From contig NW_024465665.1 in the NCBI RefSeq assembly GCF_017591425.1, positions 87,740 through 151,739 on the forward strand: a stretch of DNA of 64,000 nucleotides, written 5' to 3'. The notes below the pieces were generated by a model. It searched no databases, was not told the DNA's origin, and saw only the letters and a list, made by a program, of their open reading frames with translations. Source of the stretch: Ochotona curzoniae (Eukaryota; Chordata; Mammalia; Lagomorpha; Ochotonidae). This document shows, in pieces, positions 44,006 through 56,300 of this stretch (the stretch's first letter is position 1; every line of letters begins with the position of its first letter). The position numbers and the translations under genes are program-made.

Positions 44006-45034
44006 GGTTTTGGGGGTGGTGAAATATGTGAATTTATGGATGTATTAAAATGCGTATGATCACACATTAAAGAAATTGTTTAACTGCATATCAGAATAAA
44101 AATAATGTAAAAATCAGAAAAATGAAAAAAAAATAAGAATAGAAAGTTCTGTGTTGAGAGATTGTCTTTCTTCTCTTTCAGATGATGCTAGTGACTATTC
44201 ACAATGATGATATTACAGATGGCAGTACCAAGCTCACCCGGCCTTCATCTGGACCATTATTTTACACTTCTGCATTGGTGAGAAGATTGGGTTTCCATCT
44301 TCTATGTTTGGATATAACCTAAAAGTTGCAGGCACCACTGAACATTCATTACTTCTGTGTCTGGCATTGAGAAATGGTGGGTTGGAGCTGAAAGGGAGAT
44401 GTAAAAGTATCCTAGAGATGGGCTGTGGTGTCCTAGACTCACAACTTGTGATTGCATGAGAAGATGAAAGGATTTTTCACTTGGTTATGGCTTGGCCATG
44501 TTGTTGGCACTCTGATTGTTAGAAGTCTCTTTGCAGTTAGTGTGTGATGCATACACTTGGAATTTGTAAGGTTGCCTTTTGAATAGCAAAGCAGATGAAA
44601 TGGCATTGGCTGCCTCTAATGATCACACCAGCCTGGTAAATTGCAACGTTATAGCAGTGTAGTTAATGGGGTTTTATTTGCACTGGTAATCCCAGTGTTG
44701 TAGCAATGGCCTCTGAATGATTGTTCATGTGGTCACCCTTGTCACTGATTTTTTTCTGCTCTTCCCTACTAAAAAAGCCAATATTTTTAAAGTCTGCATT
44801 GCCATTGGAATAAAACAGTCCTGTTTTTACAGATACACTTTTTTTCAATAACCTTTATCCCAGCCTAACAAAACTGTTCATCTGACAGCACTTGTTACAC
44901 TGCCAGCCTGATGGTTAGAGGAAGTGCTCCTTCAGTAGGTCAGAAATATGACCAGTGAAGCACTCAAGGCTCTGATTCCATGTAGGGAGGTCAGCGTTCA
45001 GCATTAGCGCTGCCTACTGACTGCAAGTAGAAGA
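44006..45034. other. Unrecognised DNA
   Basis: No family recognised. A 61-codon minus frame (44848-44663) has an unusually protein-like composition (NADFKNIGFFSREEQKKISD) but no family I know and no matching neighbours; it might be a relic of a processed pseudogene or chance. Confidence 0.3.
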
Positions 45035-45425
45035 GCACTGTTCAAGTGGTTTTGATAGTGCTGACATGTTATCAATCTTGCCAATCCAAGGGTGAGGAAC
45101 TATTTCCAATGTCCATAGGTTGACACAATCCACCCCAGATTCTCCATTCACCCACAAATTTGCTGTCAAGCTTCTCTATGTAGTTGACCAATTAGGTCGG
45201 CTATCCTTGCTCTGTTTTGGTACCTGATCTGATGTCCTCCATAGGATCCAGTGAATTGCCTAATCCTCCAAGTGCATTTGGGTATGCTGTTCACTGCACC
45301 TTCTTCAGTAACCAGGCTGATCCCATTCAGACACATGCACTCCACTGTCAGATCACAGATCCTGCCACTTCCCCAGTGGTTGGAGCTCTGAGTAAAGTCA
45401 TTTAGTTGGGGGGAACCCTCAAAAT
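45035..45425 (-). mobile_element. VNTR-bearing retroelement, copy D (3' domain only)
   Basis: On plus: TTCAAGTGGTTTTGATAG, GGTTGACACAATCCACCCC, CCCACAAATTTGCTGTCAAGC, and GGTTGGAGCTCTGAGTAAAGTCA...TTAGTTGGGGGGAACCC, aligning with 4260-4640 of copy A. Only the 3' unique domain is present: a short 5'-truncated copy without a detectable poly(A). Confidence 0.6.
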
Positions 45426-45827
45426 TCAATAGTCTTAATGAAATGTGCAACTAAAACACACATCTGATTTTGAAGCATTTTTATCATTCCGATAAGACCT
45501 AATTTCCCATGTGTAGTTATTCTTCATTCATTGCATGTCGTGAATGAAGAAGTCATATAACCACCCATTTTTTCTCTATACTTTCACCTGAATATTTCAT
45601 GTAAATAGAGTCATGCAATATATTGTTTGTATATCAGATTTATTTTACTTAGCATTTTTTTAAAGATTCTTTCGGTAGTTTGCACTAGTAGTTCATTTTT
45701 TATTGATGAATAGTTTTGTTTTATAGATATATTTTATTATTTAGCAATATATAGGCATTTGGCACATTTTCATTTTTTGACTATCGTGACTTTTTCAAAG
45801 TAATTTATCTGAGAGAGAAAGAAAAAT

Positions 45828-46022
45828 ATTTTTTTAATGTATATGTTGCTATTGGGCAGTCAGATTTACAGAGAGAGAAGGAGATAGGGAAAGATGTTCT
45901 ATCTGTTGATTCACTCCCCAAATGGCTGAAACTGCTGGCGCTGAGCTGATCCAAAGCCAGGAGCTTCATCTAGGTCTCCAGTGGTGGTGCAGAGTCCCAA
46001 GGCTTCGGAACCTTCTCTAATG
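45828..46022 (-). mobile_element. C-type SINE, minus, 3' part
   Basis: On plus: TATTGGGCAGTCAGATTTACAGAGAGAG, TTGATTCACTCCCCAAATGGC, GATCCAAAGCCAGGAGCTTC, GAGTCCCAAGGCTTCGG. It breaks off near 46020 where another SINE-like body starts. Confidence 0.75.
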
Positions 46023-46265
46023 CTGAGAAAGATATCTTGTACCTACCACTTCATTCCCCAAATGGCAGCAATGAACAGGACAAAGTCAGGAACATAGAAC
46101 ACCATTCTGGTCTCCCACATGGGTGGCAGGCACCCAAGTGCTTAAACCATCTTCAACTGCTTTTTCTGGGTATATTACCCGGCTGCTGCATAGAAAGTGG
46201 AGCAGCACTCAAAGCATCACTCCCATATGTGATGTTGGTGTTGAAGGCAGCAAGTGCACTTGTGC
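46023..46265 (-). mobile_element. C-type SINE, minus, second body
   Basis: The sequence restarts from the SINE 3' region (CACTTCATTCCCCAAATGGCAGCAATG) and runs through GGTCTCCCACATGGGTGGCAGGC, AACTGCTTTTTCTGGG to a head-like CAGCAAGTGCACTTGTGCC. A second, independent SINE fragment joined to the first. Confidence 0.65.
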
Positions 46266-46510
46266 CTTTAAAAATAATGTTGACATGGATATTTTGTGCC
46301 AGCTTTGGTGTGGACATGTGTTTTCATTCTTCTTACTGATTTACCTAGCAGTGAAATTGTTGTTTTATGACATGTTTATATTTAAGAAACTTCCAAAGTG
46401 GCTGTAGTATTGGACATTCCTTTCAGCAATATGTAAGGAGTTCTGTGTTTCCACATCTTCATTGACGTTAATTGTTTTAATATTATCACCACCACAGGTG
46501 GGTAAATGTG

Positions 46511-47699
46511 TCTTCTGTGGCTTATAGTTGCATAAAAATATATTCCTCAAGTCTTCAAATATAAACTGAGCACCAGCATTGAGTGTGGTAGCTGTGGAAT
46601 AAGACTTTGCAGCTGGACTGCAACTTCAGGACAATGAGAGAAATCAGGCCTGTGTCGTTCAGGGTGATAGAATGCAGCGAGAAGGCAATAATCCAGCATT
46701 TATTAGTAACAATTTGTTCCAATTATTAAGGGATCTTACAGTTTCCAGAACTCTTGGCTTAGCCCACTGTTCACTGCCATTACTCAGTGTACAGAAAGCT
46801 GTAACAGCCTTGGCTTAGTCTATCTCCTACATGCATACTGGCTACATATGTTTCCATTTGCTCTTCCAGCATCACTAAATGACCATTTTTGTCTTCCTAT
46901 AAAATGGAAAGCTACATTTCTAAAGTGTTCTCCCATTTGCAACTAACTTATAATTCCATTCTTTCTGTTCTTATAGACTTGGCACTTGCCTGTATTGCTG
47001 AGTCTTTGGGCATTTGAGGAGAGATTTCATGCTTGCAAAGCTCTTTGTTGGCTGATCATGATTATGTAGTCTCCATTTTCCTTTGTCTATCCCTGTGGTG
47101 TGTCTTTTGCTATTGAATGTCTACTTGCTTTCTCAACAACTTGTAAAATATAAGTACAGAGTAGAACTGGCCAATGTGAAGGGATAAGTGAAGAAGCCAC
47201 AATGGTTGAGCTGTGTTACTGATGCTAATGAAGTGTAATGGAGAGGTACATGCAGACACAGATGGTGGCTGGTACCTCACCGGAGCATTCAGTGAAGAAG
47301 AGGATGGTTCAGGGCTTCAAATTTGCCATTGTTGCTTAGACTGATAGTATCAATAGCTTTAAGCAATGCTTATACTTTCTAGAATGCTTCAACACATTTA
47401 AATAAATAAATTAAATTAAATAAATAAAATTGATTTCTGTTTATTTGAGTTTTATGACAATTTTCAGTATTCAGAAATATGTGCAACAGATCATTGTATG
47501 TGCAGTCACTTCAAAATCAAACAGAAATTAAGATTTCTTTATTGAAAGTTTTGGTTCTATTTCTCTCTCTTTTACAAAACAATCCTGACACGGACAACTT
47601 TCTTTTCTCTTATGTCCCTCAGCTTAGGTAAACATTATCTCAAAGTTTCTGTGTGTCATTACCACATGTTTTTACATTTATAACAGATAGGAGACTATC
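46511..47699. other. Unrecognised DNA with AAAT-type microsatellite
   Basis: TTTATT near 46700 (AATAAA on minus) hints at an old minus-strand LTR, but no TATA box or boundaries are clear. An AAAT/AAATT repeat lies at about 47398-47430. No gene recognised. Confidence 0.3.
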
Positions 47700-47748
47700 A
47701 ATGAACATTTGGATGGGAAGCAGGGCAACCAAGACATAAATCAGCACC
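47700..47748 (-). mobile_element. Small C-type SINE fragment, minus
   Basis: TTGGATGGGAAGCAGGGCAACC and AAGACATAAATCAGCACC on plus match the SINE mid-body. It ends where the L1 3' end begins. Confidence 0.5.
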
Positions 47749-47900
47749 TGCTATTGTCTTTGCCCACAGTGATGGACATATGCCTGTGTATGAAGAACTA
47801 TACTATAGCAACAATTCAGTGAGAGGGGAGTGAATTAGGGAGGGGATAAGGGAAATCCTGGGGCCTATGGAATTGTACCATAAAATGATAATAATAAAAA
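47749..47900 (+). mobile_element. LINE-1 3' terminus, plus
   Basis: TTGTCTTTGCCCACAGTGATGGACATATG, GGGAGGGGATAAGGGAAATCCTGGGGCCTATGG and ATTGTACCATAAAATGATAATAATAAAAAG match the L1 ends at 27655 and 31125. A severely 5'-truncated insertion. Confidence 0.75.
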
Positions 47901-48412
47901 GAAGTAATTTTTTAAAGTTTTTTTTTTAAAGATGTATCAACAATTAACTCAATAAAGGCAACAAAACTCTGAAGCTTCCTTGAGCTGCACAAATAGCCCT
48001 ACTCGGTTGAAATGGCACAGGAACAGTGAAAGGATCAACAGTAGCATCAGGCTATAAGTCCATCATATATAAGAGCTAAATACAAGCTTAGCATCAAAGT
48101 TTCTATGAGTTACATCATGTTTAGCATTAACATTTATAGATTGAGAAAAATATTATGGGGGAGAATTTTGACCCGTAATAATTTAACTTTGCAATTTATA
48201 GTTTTCAAGCAAGATTTTACAGAACTTCAGACATTTTAGGATAATCAACATAGTTTTATAATTCTAACAAGCCTTATGTTAACAATTGAAGATTAGAAAT
48301 GTCTTAGGCAGGTGAGCAGTGAAATCCTTGATAACTTAGCAAGTGAGGAAGAACTCAACCCTACATCCTACCTGGTCGTCTAGGAAAAGCCAAATAGTAA
48401 GTGTAACCAGTT
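47901..48412. other. AT-rich unrecognised DNA
   Basis: No gene or repeat family recognised; AT-rich throughout. Confidence 0.3.
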
Positions 48413-48655
48413 ATCACAGGTCCAATCCCCAGTGACCGCAACAGCTTGAGCTGAGCCAAAAACATACCAGGAACTTCTTCCAGGTCTCCCCTATGGGTGA
48501 AGGTTAGCAAGAACCTGAGGCAAACTCTGCAGCTTTCCCAGGCCCTAAGGATACAGTTGGATTAGAAATGGGGCAGCCAGCATTTGATCCAGCACCAATA
48601 TCAGATGCTGGTGCCACAGGAAGAGTATGAGCCTACTAGAGCAAGGTGGTGGCCC
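48413..48655 (-). mobile_element. C-type SINE, minus
   Basis: On plus: TCCAATCCCCAGTGACCGCAACAGCTTGAGCTGAGCC, CTTCTTCCAGGTCTCCCCTATGGGTG, TTTCCCAGGCC, and a head ending GAGCAAGGTGGTGGCCCT. It lies immediately beside the telomere-like tract. Confidence 0.78.
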
Positions 48656-48689
48656 TAGAATTAAGTTTTTATAATCATTAGCCATTCAC

Positions 48690-50390
48690 TAAAACTAAAC
48701 CTAACTCTAGGCCTAACCTTAACCCGAACCCTTACTCTAGTGCTGGCCCGAGCTATAGACCTAGTCCTTGTCCTAACACTAGCTCTAGCCCTAGACATAA
48801 ACCTAACAATAATCCTAACCCTGGCCCTAGACCCAGACCTAACCCTAGCCCTAACCCTAATCTGTAGCCCTAGTCCTTAGCATAACATTAAACCTAGCCC
48901 AAGCACTAACCCTAGCCATAGGCATAACCCTAGCGATAGCCATATGCATAACGTTAATCCTAGCCATAACACTAAACCTAGACCAAGCCCTAGCCCTAAA
49001 CATAGCCCTAGCTCTAATATCAAGGCATAGTATTTGCCCTAGACCTAGTCCAAACACTAACCTTAGACCTAATACTACCCTACACTGGACCTAGCACTAG
49101 CTCTAACCCTAACACAAGGCCTAACCATAGCATTTGGCCAAACCGGACCCTAACTCTAGTCATAACCCTAGCCCTAACCCTAGCCGTAGCCTAACTCTAG
49201 CCCTGCTCCTAAACCTAACTCTAACCCTCATGCAAGCCCTGAATCTCACACTAGCCCTAGGCCTAACCCTAACCCTAAAATGAGACCTAGGCCTAACACT
49301 AACCTGCCTTAGCTCGAGCCGTAGCCCTAGCACTAAACCTAACCTAACCCTATCTCTAGTCCTAGCCTTAACCCTAAATCTAACAATAACGCTAAGCCTA
49401 ACAATGCCATACCTAGCCCTAAACTTAAACCTAACCACAGCCCTAACCCTAACACTAACCCTAACCCTAGTCCTCTTCTTAGCCCTAACCCTTATACTAA
49501 ACCTAACCTTGCCCTAGCCCTAAGCCTAACATAACCCTAAGCCTAGAACAGGTCCCAGCCTTAAAACTAACCCAAGTATAAACTAAACCTACCCCTAACC
49601 TTACTAGGAGCACTAGCCGTAACCAAAAACATAATCATATTCCTAGCCCTAGACCTAGTCCTAGCCGTAACCCTAAGCCTAGACCTAGCCCTAAAACAAG
49701 CCCTATTCATAGCCCTAACACTAACACTAGTCCTAGTTCGAGCAATAGCGCAAACACTAAAACTAACCTTAATCCTTAATTTAAGCCAAGGCTTAGATAC
49801 AGAGGTAGGGCTAGGCCTAAACTTGGCCCTAGCCAAAACCCTAGTACTACCGCTAATACTAGCCCTCACTCTAACCCTAACCCTAGGAATAACCCTAGCC
49901 CAAACCCTAAACCTAGTCCTAACCCTAACCCTAGCCATAACCCTAGCCTAATCCTAACCCTAGCCATAAACCCTAACCCTATCCCTTACCCTAACCCCAA
50001 CCCTAGCAATTACCCTCGCACATGCCCTAACCCTCACTGTAGTCCTAACACTAGAACTAGCCCTAGCCCTAAACCTAGGACTAGCCCTACATCTAGGCAT
50101 AACACTAATCCTAAACCTTGCCTTAGGCCAAACCCGAGCCCTAAACTTAAACCTAACTCTAGCCCTAGCCATAGCATGACTCCTAACCCTAGCCCTAGCC
50201 ATAGTCCTAGCACGAGCCATAGCAAGTACAAGCTCTAAACCTAAACCTAGCCTCACCCTACCATAACATTAATCCTATCACTAATGCTAACCCTAGCCCA
50301 AGACATAGCTCTAGGCCTAATCCTATACTTAGCCCTAGCCCAAACCCTACCCCTAGCCCTAAACCTAACAATAGCCATAGCCCTTAACTA
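48690..50390. repeat. Degenerate interstitial telomere-like repeat (CCCTAA on plus)
   Basis: About 1.7 kb of units derived from CCCTAA: CTAACC, CTAGCC, CTAAAC, CTAGAC, ATAACC and similar, with runs of exact CCCTAACCCTAA only two to three units long. The six-base register is kept by CTA words while the other positions vary. Open frames on the reverse strand give arginine/leucine/valine-rich peptides dictated by the repeat and are not genes. The C-rich strand is on plus throughout, with no head-to-head inversion. Confidence 0.88.
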
Positions 50391-53300
50391 AAAAACTAAA
50401 ATCTAAATAAAATCTAAAAAAACTAAAAACTAACTAAAAAAAACTAAAAACTAAAACTAAAAAAAAACTAAAAAAACTAAACTAAAAACTAAAAAAATCT
50501 AAAATCTAAAAAAAAACTAATAAAAAAAACTAAAACTAAAATAAAAAACTAAAAAAAAAAAACTAAAATAAAAAATCTAAAATAAAAAACTAAAAACTAA
50601 ATAAAAACTAAAAACTAAAAAAAAACTAAAAAAAAAAACTAAAAACTAAAAATAAACTAAAAAAAAACTAAAAAAAAAACTACTAAATACTAAATAAAAC
50701 TAAAAAAACTAAAATCTAAAAAAAAACTAAAAATCTAAATAAAAAACTAAAAAAAACTAAACTAAAAAAATAAAAAAAAAAACTCTAAAACTAAAAAACT
50801 AAAAAATAAAACTAAAAAAAAAAACTAAAAATAAAAAAAACTAACTAAATCTAACTAAAAAAACTAAAAAATCTAAAAAAAACTAAAAATAAAATACTAA
50901 AAAAAACTAATAAAACTAAAAATCTAAATAAAACTAAAAAAAATCTAAACTAAAAAAATAAAACTAAAAAAAAACTAAAACTAATAAAACTAAAAAAAAA
51001 ACTAAAAATAAACTAAAAAAAAAAACTAAAAACTAATCTAAATAAAAAAAAAACTAAAAAAACTAAAAAAAAAAAAATACTAAACTAAAACTAAAAAAAA
51101 AAAATCTAAAAACTAACTAAAAACTAATAAAAAAAAAAAAAACTAAAAAATAAAAAAAAAAATCTAAAAAATAACTAAACTAAAAAAAAAACTAAAAACT
51201 AAAAAAATAAAAACTAATCTAAAAACTAAAACTAAAAAAAAACTAAAATAAAACTAAAAAATCTAAAATAAAAAACTAAAAACTAAAAACTAAAAAAAAC
51301 TAACTAAAAAACTAAACTAACTAAAAAAACTAAAACTCTAAAAAACTAAAAATAAACTAAAAAACTAAAAAAAAACTAAAACTAAAAACTAAAAAAACTA
51401 AAAAAAAAAAATCTAAAAAAAAACTAAATAACTAAAAAACTAAAAACTAAAAAAATAAAAAAATCTAACTAAAAAAATAACTAAAAATAAAAAAATCTAA
51501 ATCTAAAAAAAAATAAATAAAAACTAACTAAAAATCTAAAAAACTAAAACTAAAACTAAACTAAAAAAAAAAAACTAACTAAATCTAAAACTAAAACTAA
51601 AAAAAAAACTAAAACTAAAAAACTAAAAAAAAAAAACTAAAAAAAAAATACTAAACTAAAAAATAAAAATCTAAAACTAAAAAAACTAAAAAAAAACTAA
51701 AATCTAAAAACTAAAAAAACTAACTATCTAAAAAAACTAAAAAAACTACTAAAAAATAAAAAAAACTAAAACTAAAAACTAAAAACTAACTAAAAAAAAA
51801 AAAACTAAAAAACTAAACTAAAAACTAAAAAAAAAAACTAAAAACTAACTAAAAAAAACTAAAACTAAAAAACTAAAACTACTAAAAAAAAAACTAAAAA
51901 AACTACTAAAACTAACTAAAAAAATAAAACTAAATCTAAAAACTACTAAAAACTAAAATAAAAAAAAACTAAAAACTAAAATAAAAAAATACTAAAAAAA
52001 ACTAAACTAAAAAAAAAACTAACTAAAAAAATAACTAAAAAAAAAACTAAAAAACTAAAAACTAAAAAAAAACTACTAAAAAAACTAAATCTAAAAACTA
52101 AAAAAAAATAAAAAAACTACTAAAAAATAAAACTAATCTAACTAAAAATAAAAACTAAAAAAAAAATCTAAAAAAATAAACTAAATCTAAAAAACTAACT
52201 AAAAAACTAAACTAAAAAAAATAAAAAACTAAAAAAAACTAAAAACTAAACTAAAATCTAAAACTAAAAAAAACTAAATAACTAAAAACTAAAAAAATAA
52301 ACTAAACTAAAAAACTAAAATCTAAAAAATAACTACTAAAAACTAAAAAATAAAACTAACTAAAAAAACTAAAAAAACTAAAAAATAAAACTACTAACTA
52401 ATCTAAAAAAAACTAAAAACTAAAAAACTAAAAAAAACTAAACTAACTAAAAAAAAACTAACTAAAAACTAAAAAAAAACTAAACTAAACTAAAAAAAAA
52501 AAACTAAAAACTAAAACTAAAAAAACTAAAAAAATCTAAAAAAAATACTACTAAAAACTAAAAACTAAAAAAATAAACTAAAAAAAAAACTACTAAAAAA
52601 TAACTAAAACTAACTAACTAATAAAAAAACTACTAAAAAACTAATAAAAAAACTAAAAAAAATAAACTAAAAAACTACTAAAATCTAAAAAAAAAACTCT
52701 AAAAAACTAAAAAAACTAAAAAAAAAATCTATAACTAAAAAAAACTAAAAAAAAAACTAAATCTAACTAAAACTAACTAAAAAAAAATCTAAAAAAAATA
52801 ACTAAAAATAACTAAAACTAAAACTAAAAAAAAAATCTAAAAACTAACTAAAAAAAAACTAAATAAAATCTAAAAAAAAATAAAAAAAACTAAACTAATC
52901 TAACTAAAAAAAAACTAAAAAAACTAAAAAAAATACTAAAAACTAAAACTAAAAAAAAAATCTAACTAAAATACTAAAAAAAAACTAAAAACTAAAAACT
53001 AAATAACTAAAAAAAAACTAAAAACTAAAAAAACTACTAAAAAAACTAAAAATCTAAAAAAAACTACTAAAAAAAAATAAACTAAAAATCTAACTAAACT
53101 AAAAATAAACTAAAAAAATAACTAAACTAAAATCTAAAAAAAAAATCTAAACTAAAAAAACTAAACTAAAATCTAAAAAAAAAACTACTAAAAAACTACT
53201 AAAAAAAAAACTACTAAAAATCTAAAAACTACTAAAAAAAAAAAAAACTAACTAAAACTAAAAATCTAAAACTAAAAAAAAAAAACTACTAAAACTAAAA

Positions 53301-56300
53301 AAAACTAAAAAAAACTAAAAACTAATCTAAACTAAAAATCTAAAAAACTAAATACTAAAAAAACTAAATCTAAAAAAAAACTACTAAAAACTAAAAAAAA
53401 CTAATCTAAAAATCTAAACTAAAAACTAAAAAAAAAAATCTAAAAAAACTAAAAACTAAAATCTAAATCTAAAACTAAAAACTACTAAAAAAATCTAAAA
53501 AAAAAAAAAATCTAAAACTAAAAAAAAACTAACTACTAACTAAAAAAAACTACTAAAAACTAAAATCTAAAAAACTAAACTACTAAAAAAACTAAACTAA
53601 AAAAAAACTAAACTACTAAAAAACTAAAAAAATCTAAACTAAAAACTAAAAAAACTAAAAAAAAAAACTAAAACTATCTAACTAAAAAATAAAAAACAAC
53701 TAAACTAAAAAAAATCTAAAACTAAACTAAAAACTAAACTAATCTAAAAATCTAAAAAAAAACTAAAAAAAAAAAAAACTAAATAAATCTAAACTAAAAA
53801 ACTAAAAACTAAAAAAATCTAAAAAACTAAAAAAAAATCTAACTAAAACTAACTAAAACTAAATCTAAATAACTAAAAATCTAAAAAAACTAAAATCTAA
53901 AATAAAAAACTAAACTAATCTAATCTAAAAAAAAATCTAAACTAACTAAAAAACTAAAATCTAAAAAAATCTAAACTAAAAAAAAATCTAAAAACTAAAA
54001 AAAAACTAACTAAAAAAAACTAAAAATAAAAACTAAAAAAATCTAACTAAAAATCTAAACTAAAAAAAAAATAACTAAAAAATCTAAAACTAAAAAAAAC
54101 TAAAAAAACTAAAAACTAAACTAAATCTACTAAAAAAACTAAACTAAAAAATCTAAAAAAAAAAAAAAACTAATCTAAACTAAAATCTAAAAAAAAAACT
54201 AAAACTAACTAAAACTCTAAACTAAAAATCTAAAAAACTAACTAAAACTAAAAAACTACTAAAAAAAACTAAAAAAAACTAAAAACTAAAATCTAACTAA
54301 AAAACTAAAAACTAAACTAAAAAAAACTAAAAAAACTAACTAAAAACTAAACTAATCTAAAAAAACTAAAAACTAATCTAAACTAAAAACTAACTAAAAA
54401 AACTAAAACTAAAAAACTAAAATCTAAAAAAAAAAACTAAAATAAACTAAAAAAACTAAAAAAAATCTAAAAAACTAAACTAATCTAAAAAAAAACTAAA
54501 ATCTAAAAAAAACTAAAAAAAACTAAAAACTAATAAAACTAACTAAAAAAAAAATCTAAAACTAACTAAAATCTAAAAAAAAACTAAAAAACTAAAAAAA
54601 ACTAATAAAAAACTAAAACTAAAAAAAATCTAAACTAAAAAAAACTAAAAAACTAAAAAAAAACTACTAAAAAACTAAAAATCTAATCTAAACTAAAAAA
54701 AAAAAATACTAAAAAAAAAAACTAAACTAAAAAACTAAAAAAAAATCTAAAAAAACTAACTAAATAAAAAAAATAAACTCTAAAACTAAAAAAATCTAAA
54801 AAAAAACTAAAAAAAAAAAACTAAAACTACTAAAACTCTAAAAAAACTAACTAAAACTAAATCTAACTAACTAAAACTAAAAAAAACTAAACTAAAACTA
54901 AAAAAATAAAAAACTAAATCTAACTAAAAAAAATCTAAAACTAAAAAAAACTAAATCTAAAAAAATCTAAAAACTAAAATAAAATCTAAAAAAAACTAAA
55001 TCTAAAACTAAAAAACTAAACTAATCTAAAAAAAAACTAAAAAAATCTAACTAAAACTAAAACTAAAAACTAAAAAAAAACTACTAAAACTAAAAAAACT
55101 AAAAAACTAACTACTAAAAACTAAACTAATAAAAAACTAAAAACTAAAAAATCTAAACTAAAAACTAAAACTAACTAAAAAAACTAAAAAAACTAAAAAC
55201 TAAAAACTAACTAAAAAAAAACTAAAACTAAAAAACTAACTAAAACTAAAAAATCTAAAAAAAACTACTAAACTAAAAAACTAAAAAACTAAAAACTAAA
55301 CTAAAAAAAAACTAAAATAAAAAAACTAAAATAACTAAAAACTAACTAAAAATAAAACTAAAAAACTAACTAAACTAAAACTAAATACTAAAAAAAACTA
55401 AAAAAAAAACTACTAAAAAATCTAAAAAAACTAACTAAAAAAAAAACTCTAAACTAAAACTAAAAAATCTAACTAAAAAAAAACTAAAAACTAAATAAAA
55501 CTAAACTAAAAAAAACTACTAAAAACTAAAAACTAAAAATCTAAAACTAAAAAATCTAACTAAAAAAACTAAAATACTAAAAAAAAAAAACTAAACTAAA
55601 AAATCTAAAAAAAAAACTAAAAACTAAAATAATCTAAAAAACTAAAACTAAAAAAACTAAAAAAAAATCTAAAAAAAACTAAATCTAAAAACTAACTAAA
55701 AAAACTAAAACTAAAAAAAAATCTAAAATAAAACTAACTAAAAAAACTAAAACTAACAATAAAAACTAAAACTAAAACTAAAAAACTAATCTAAAACTAA
55801 AAAAACTAAAATCTAAAAATAAAAAAACTAAAACTACTAAAAAAAAAACTAAAAATACTAAAAACTAAAATAAAAAACTAACTAAAAAAAAAAAACTAAA
55901 ATACTAAAAACTAAAAAAAAAACTAAACTAAAAAAAACTAAAAAACTAAAAAAAAATCTAAAAAAAAACTAAAAAAAACTAAAAATCTAAAACTAAAAAT
56001 CTAAACTAAAAAAAAAACTAAAAATCTAAAAAAACTAAAAACTAAAAACTAACTAAAAATCTAAAAAAACTAAAAAAAAACTAAAAAACTAACTAAAAAC
56101 TCTAAACTAAAAAAATCTATAACTAAAAAAACTAAAAAACTAAAAATACTAAAAAAAAACTAAAAAAACTAAAATAAAAAACTAAAAAAAACTAAAAAAA
56201 CTAACTAAAACTAAAAAACTAAAAACTAAAAAAAACTAAACTAAAAATAAATCTAAAAACTAAAAAAACTAAAAAAAAATAAATCTAAATACTAAAAAAA

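Larger units (their letters stand above)
45560..46510 (-). mobile_element. Ancient LINE-1 fragment, minus, split by SINEs
   Basis: The two arms 45560-45827 and 46266-46510 read as consecutive antisense L1M 3' sequence: ATAGAGTCATGCAATATATTG, TTATTTTACTTAGCAT, ATTGATGAATAGTTTTG in the first; AATAATGTTGACATGGATATT, TTACCTAGCAGTGAAATTG, CCAAAGTGGCTGTAGTATTGGACATTCC, TCCACATCTTCATTGACG in the second. SINE sequence (45828-46265) sits between them. Confidence 0.6.

Noticed and set aside
48857..50256. Several reverse-strand frames of 65-123 codons rich in Arg, Val and Leu
   Set aside because: They are dictated by the six-base telomere-like repeat, which avoids stops in some frames; no start context, domain or conservation beyond the repeat.
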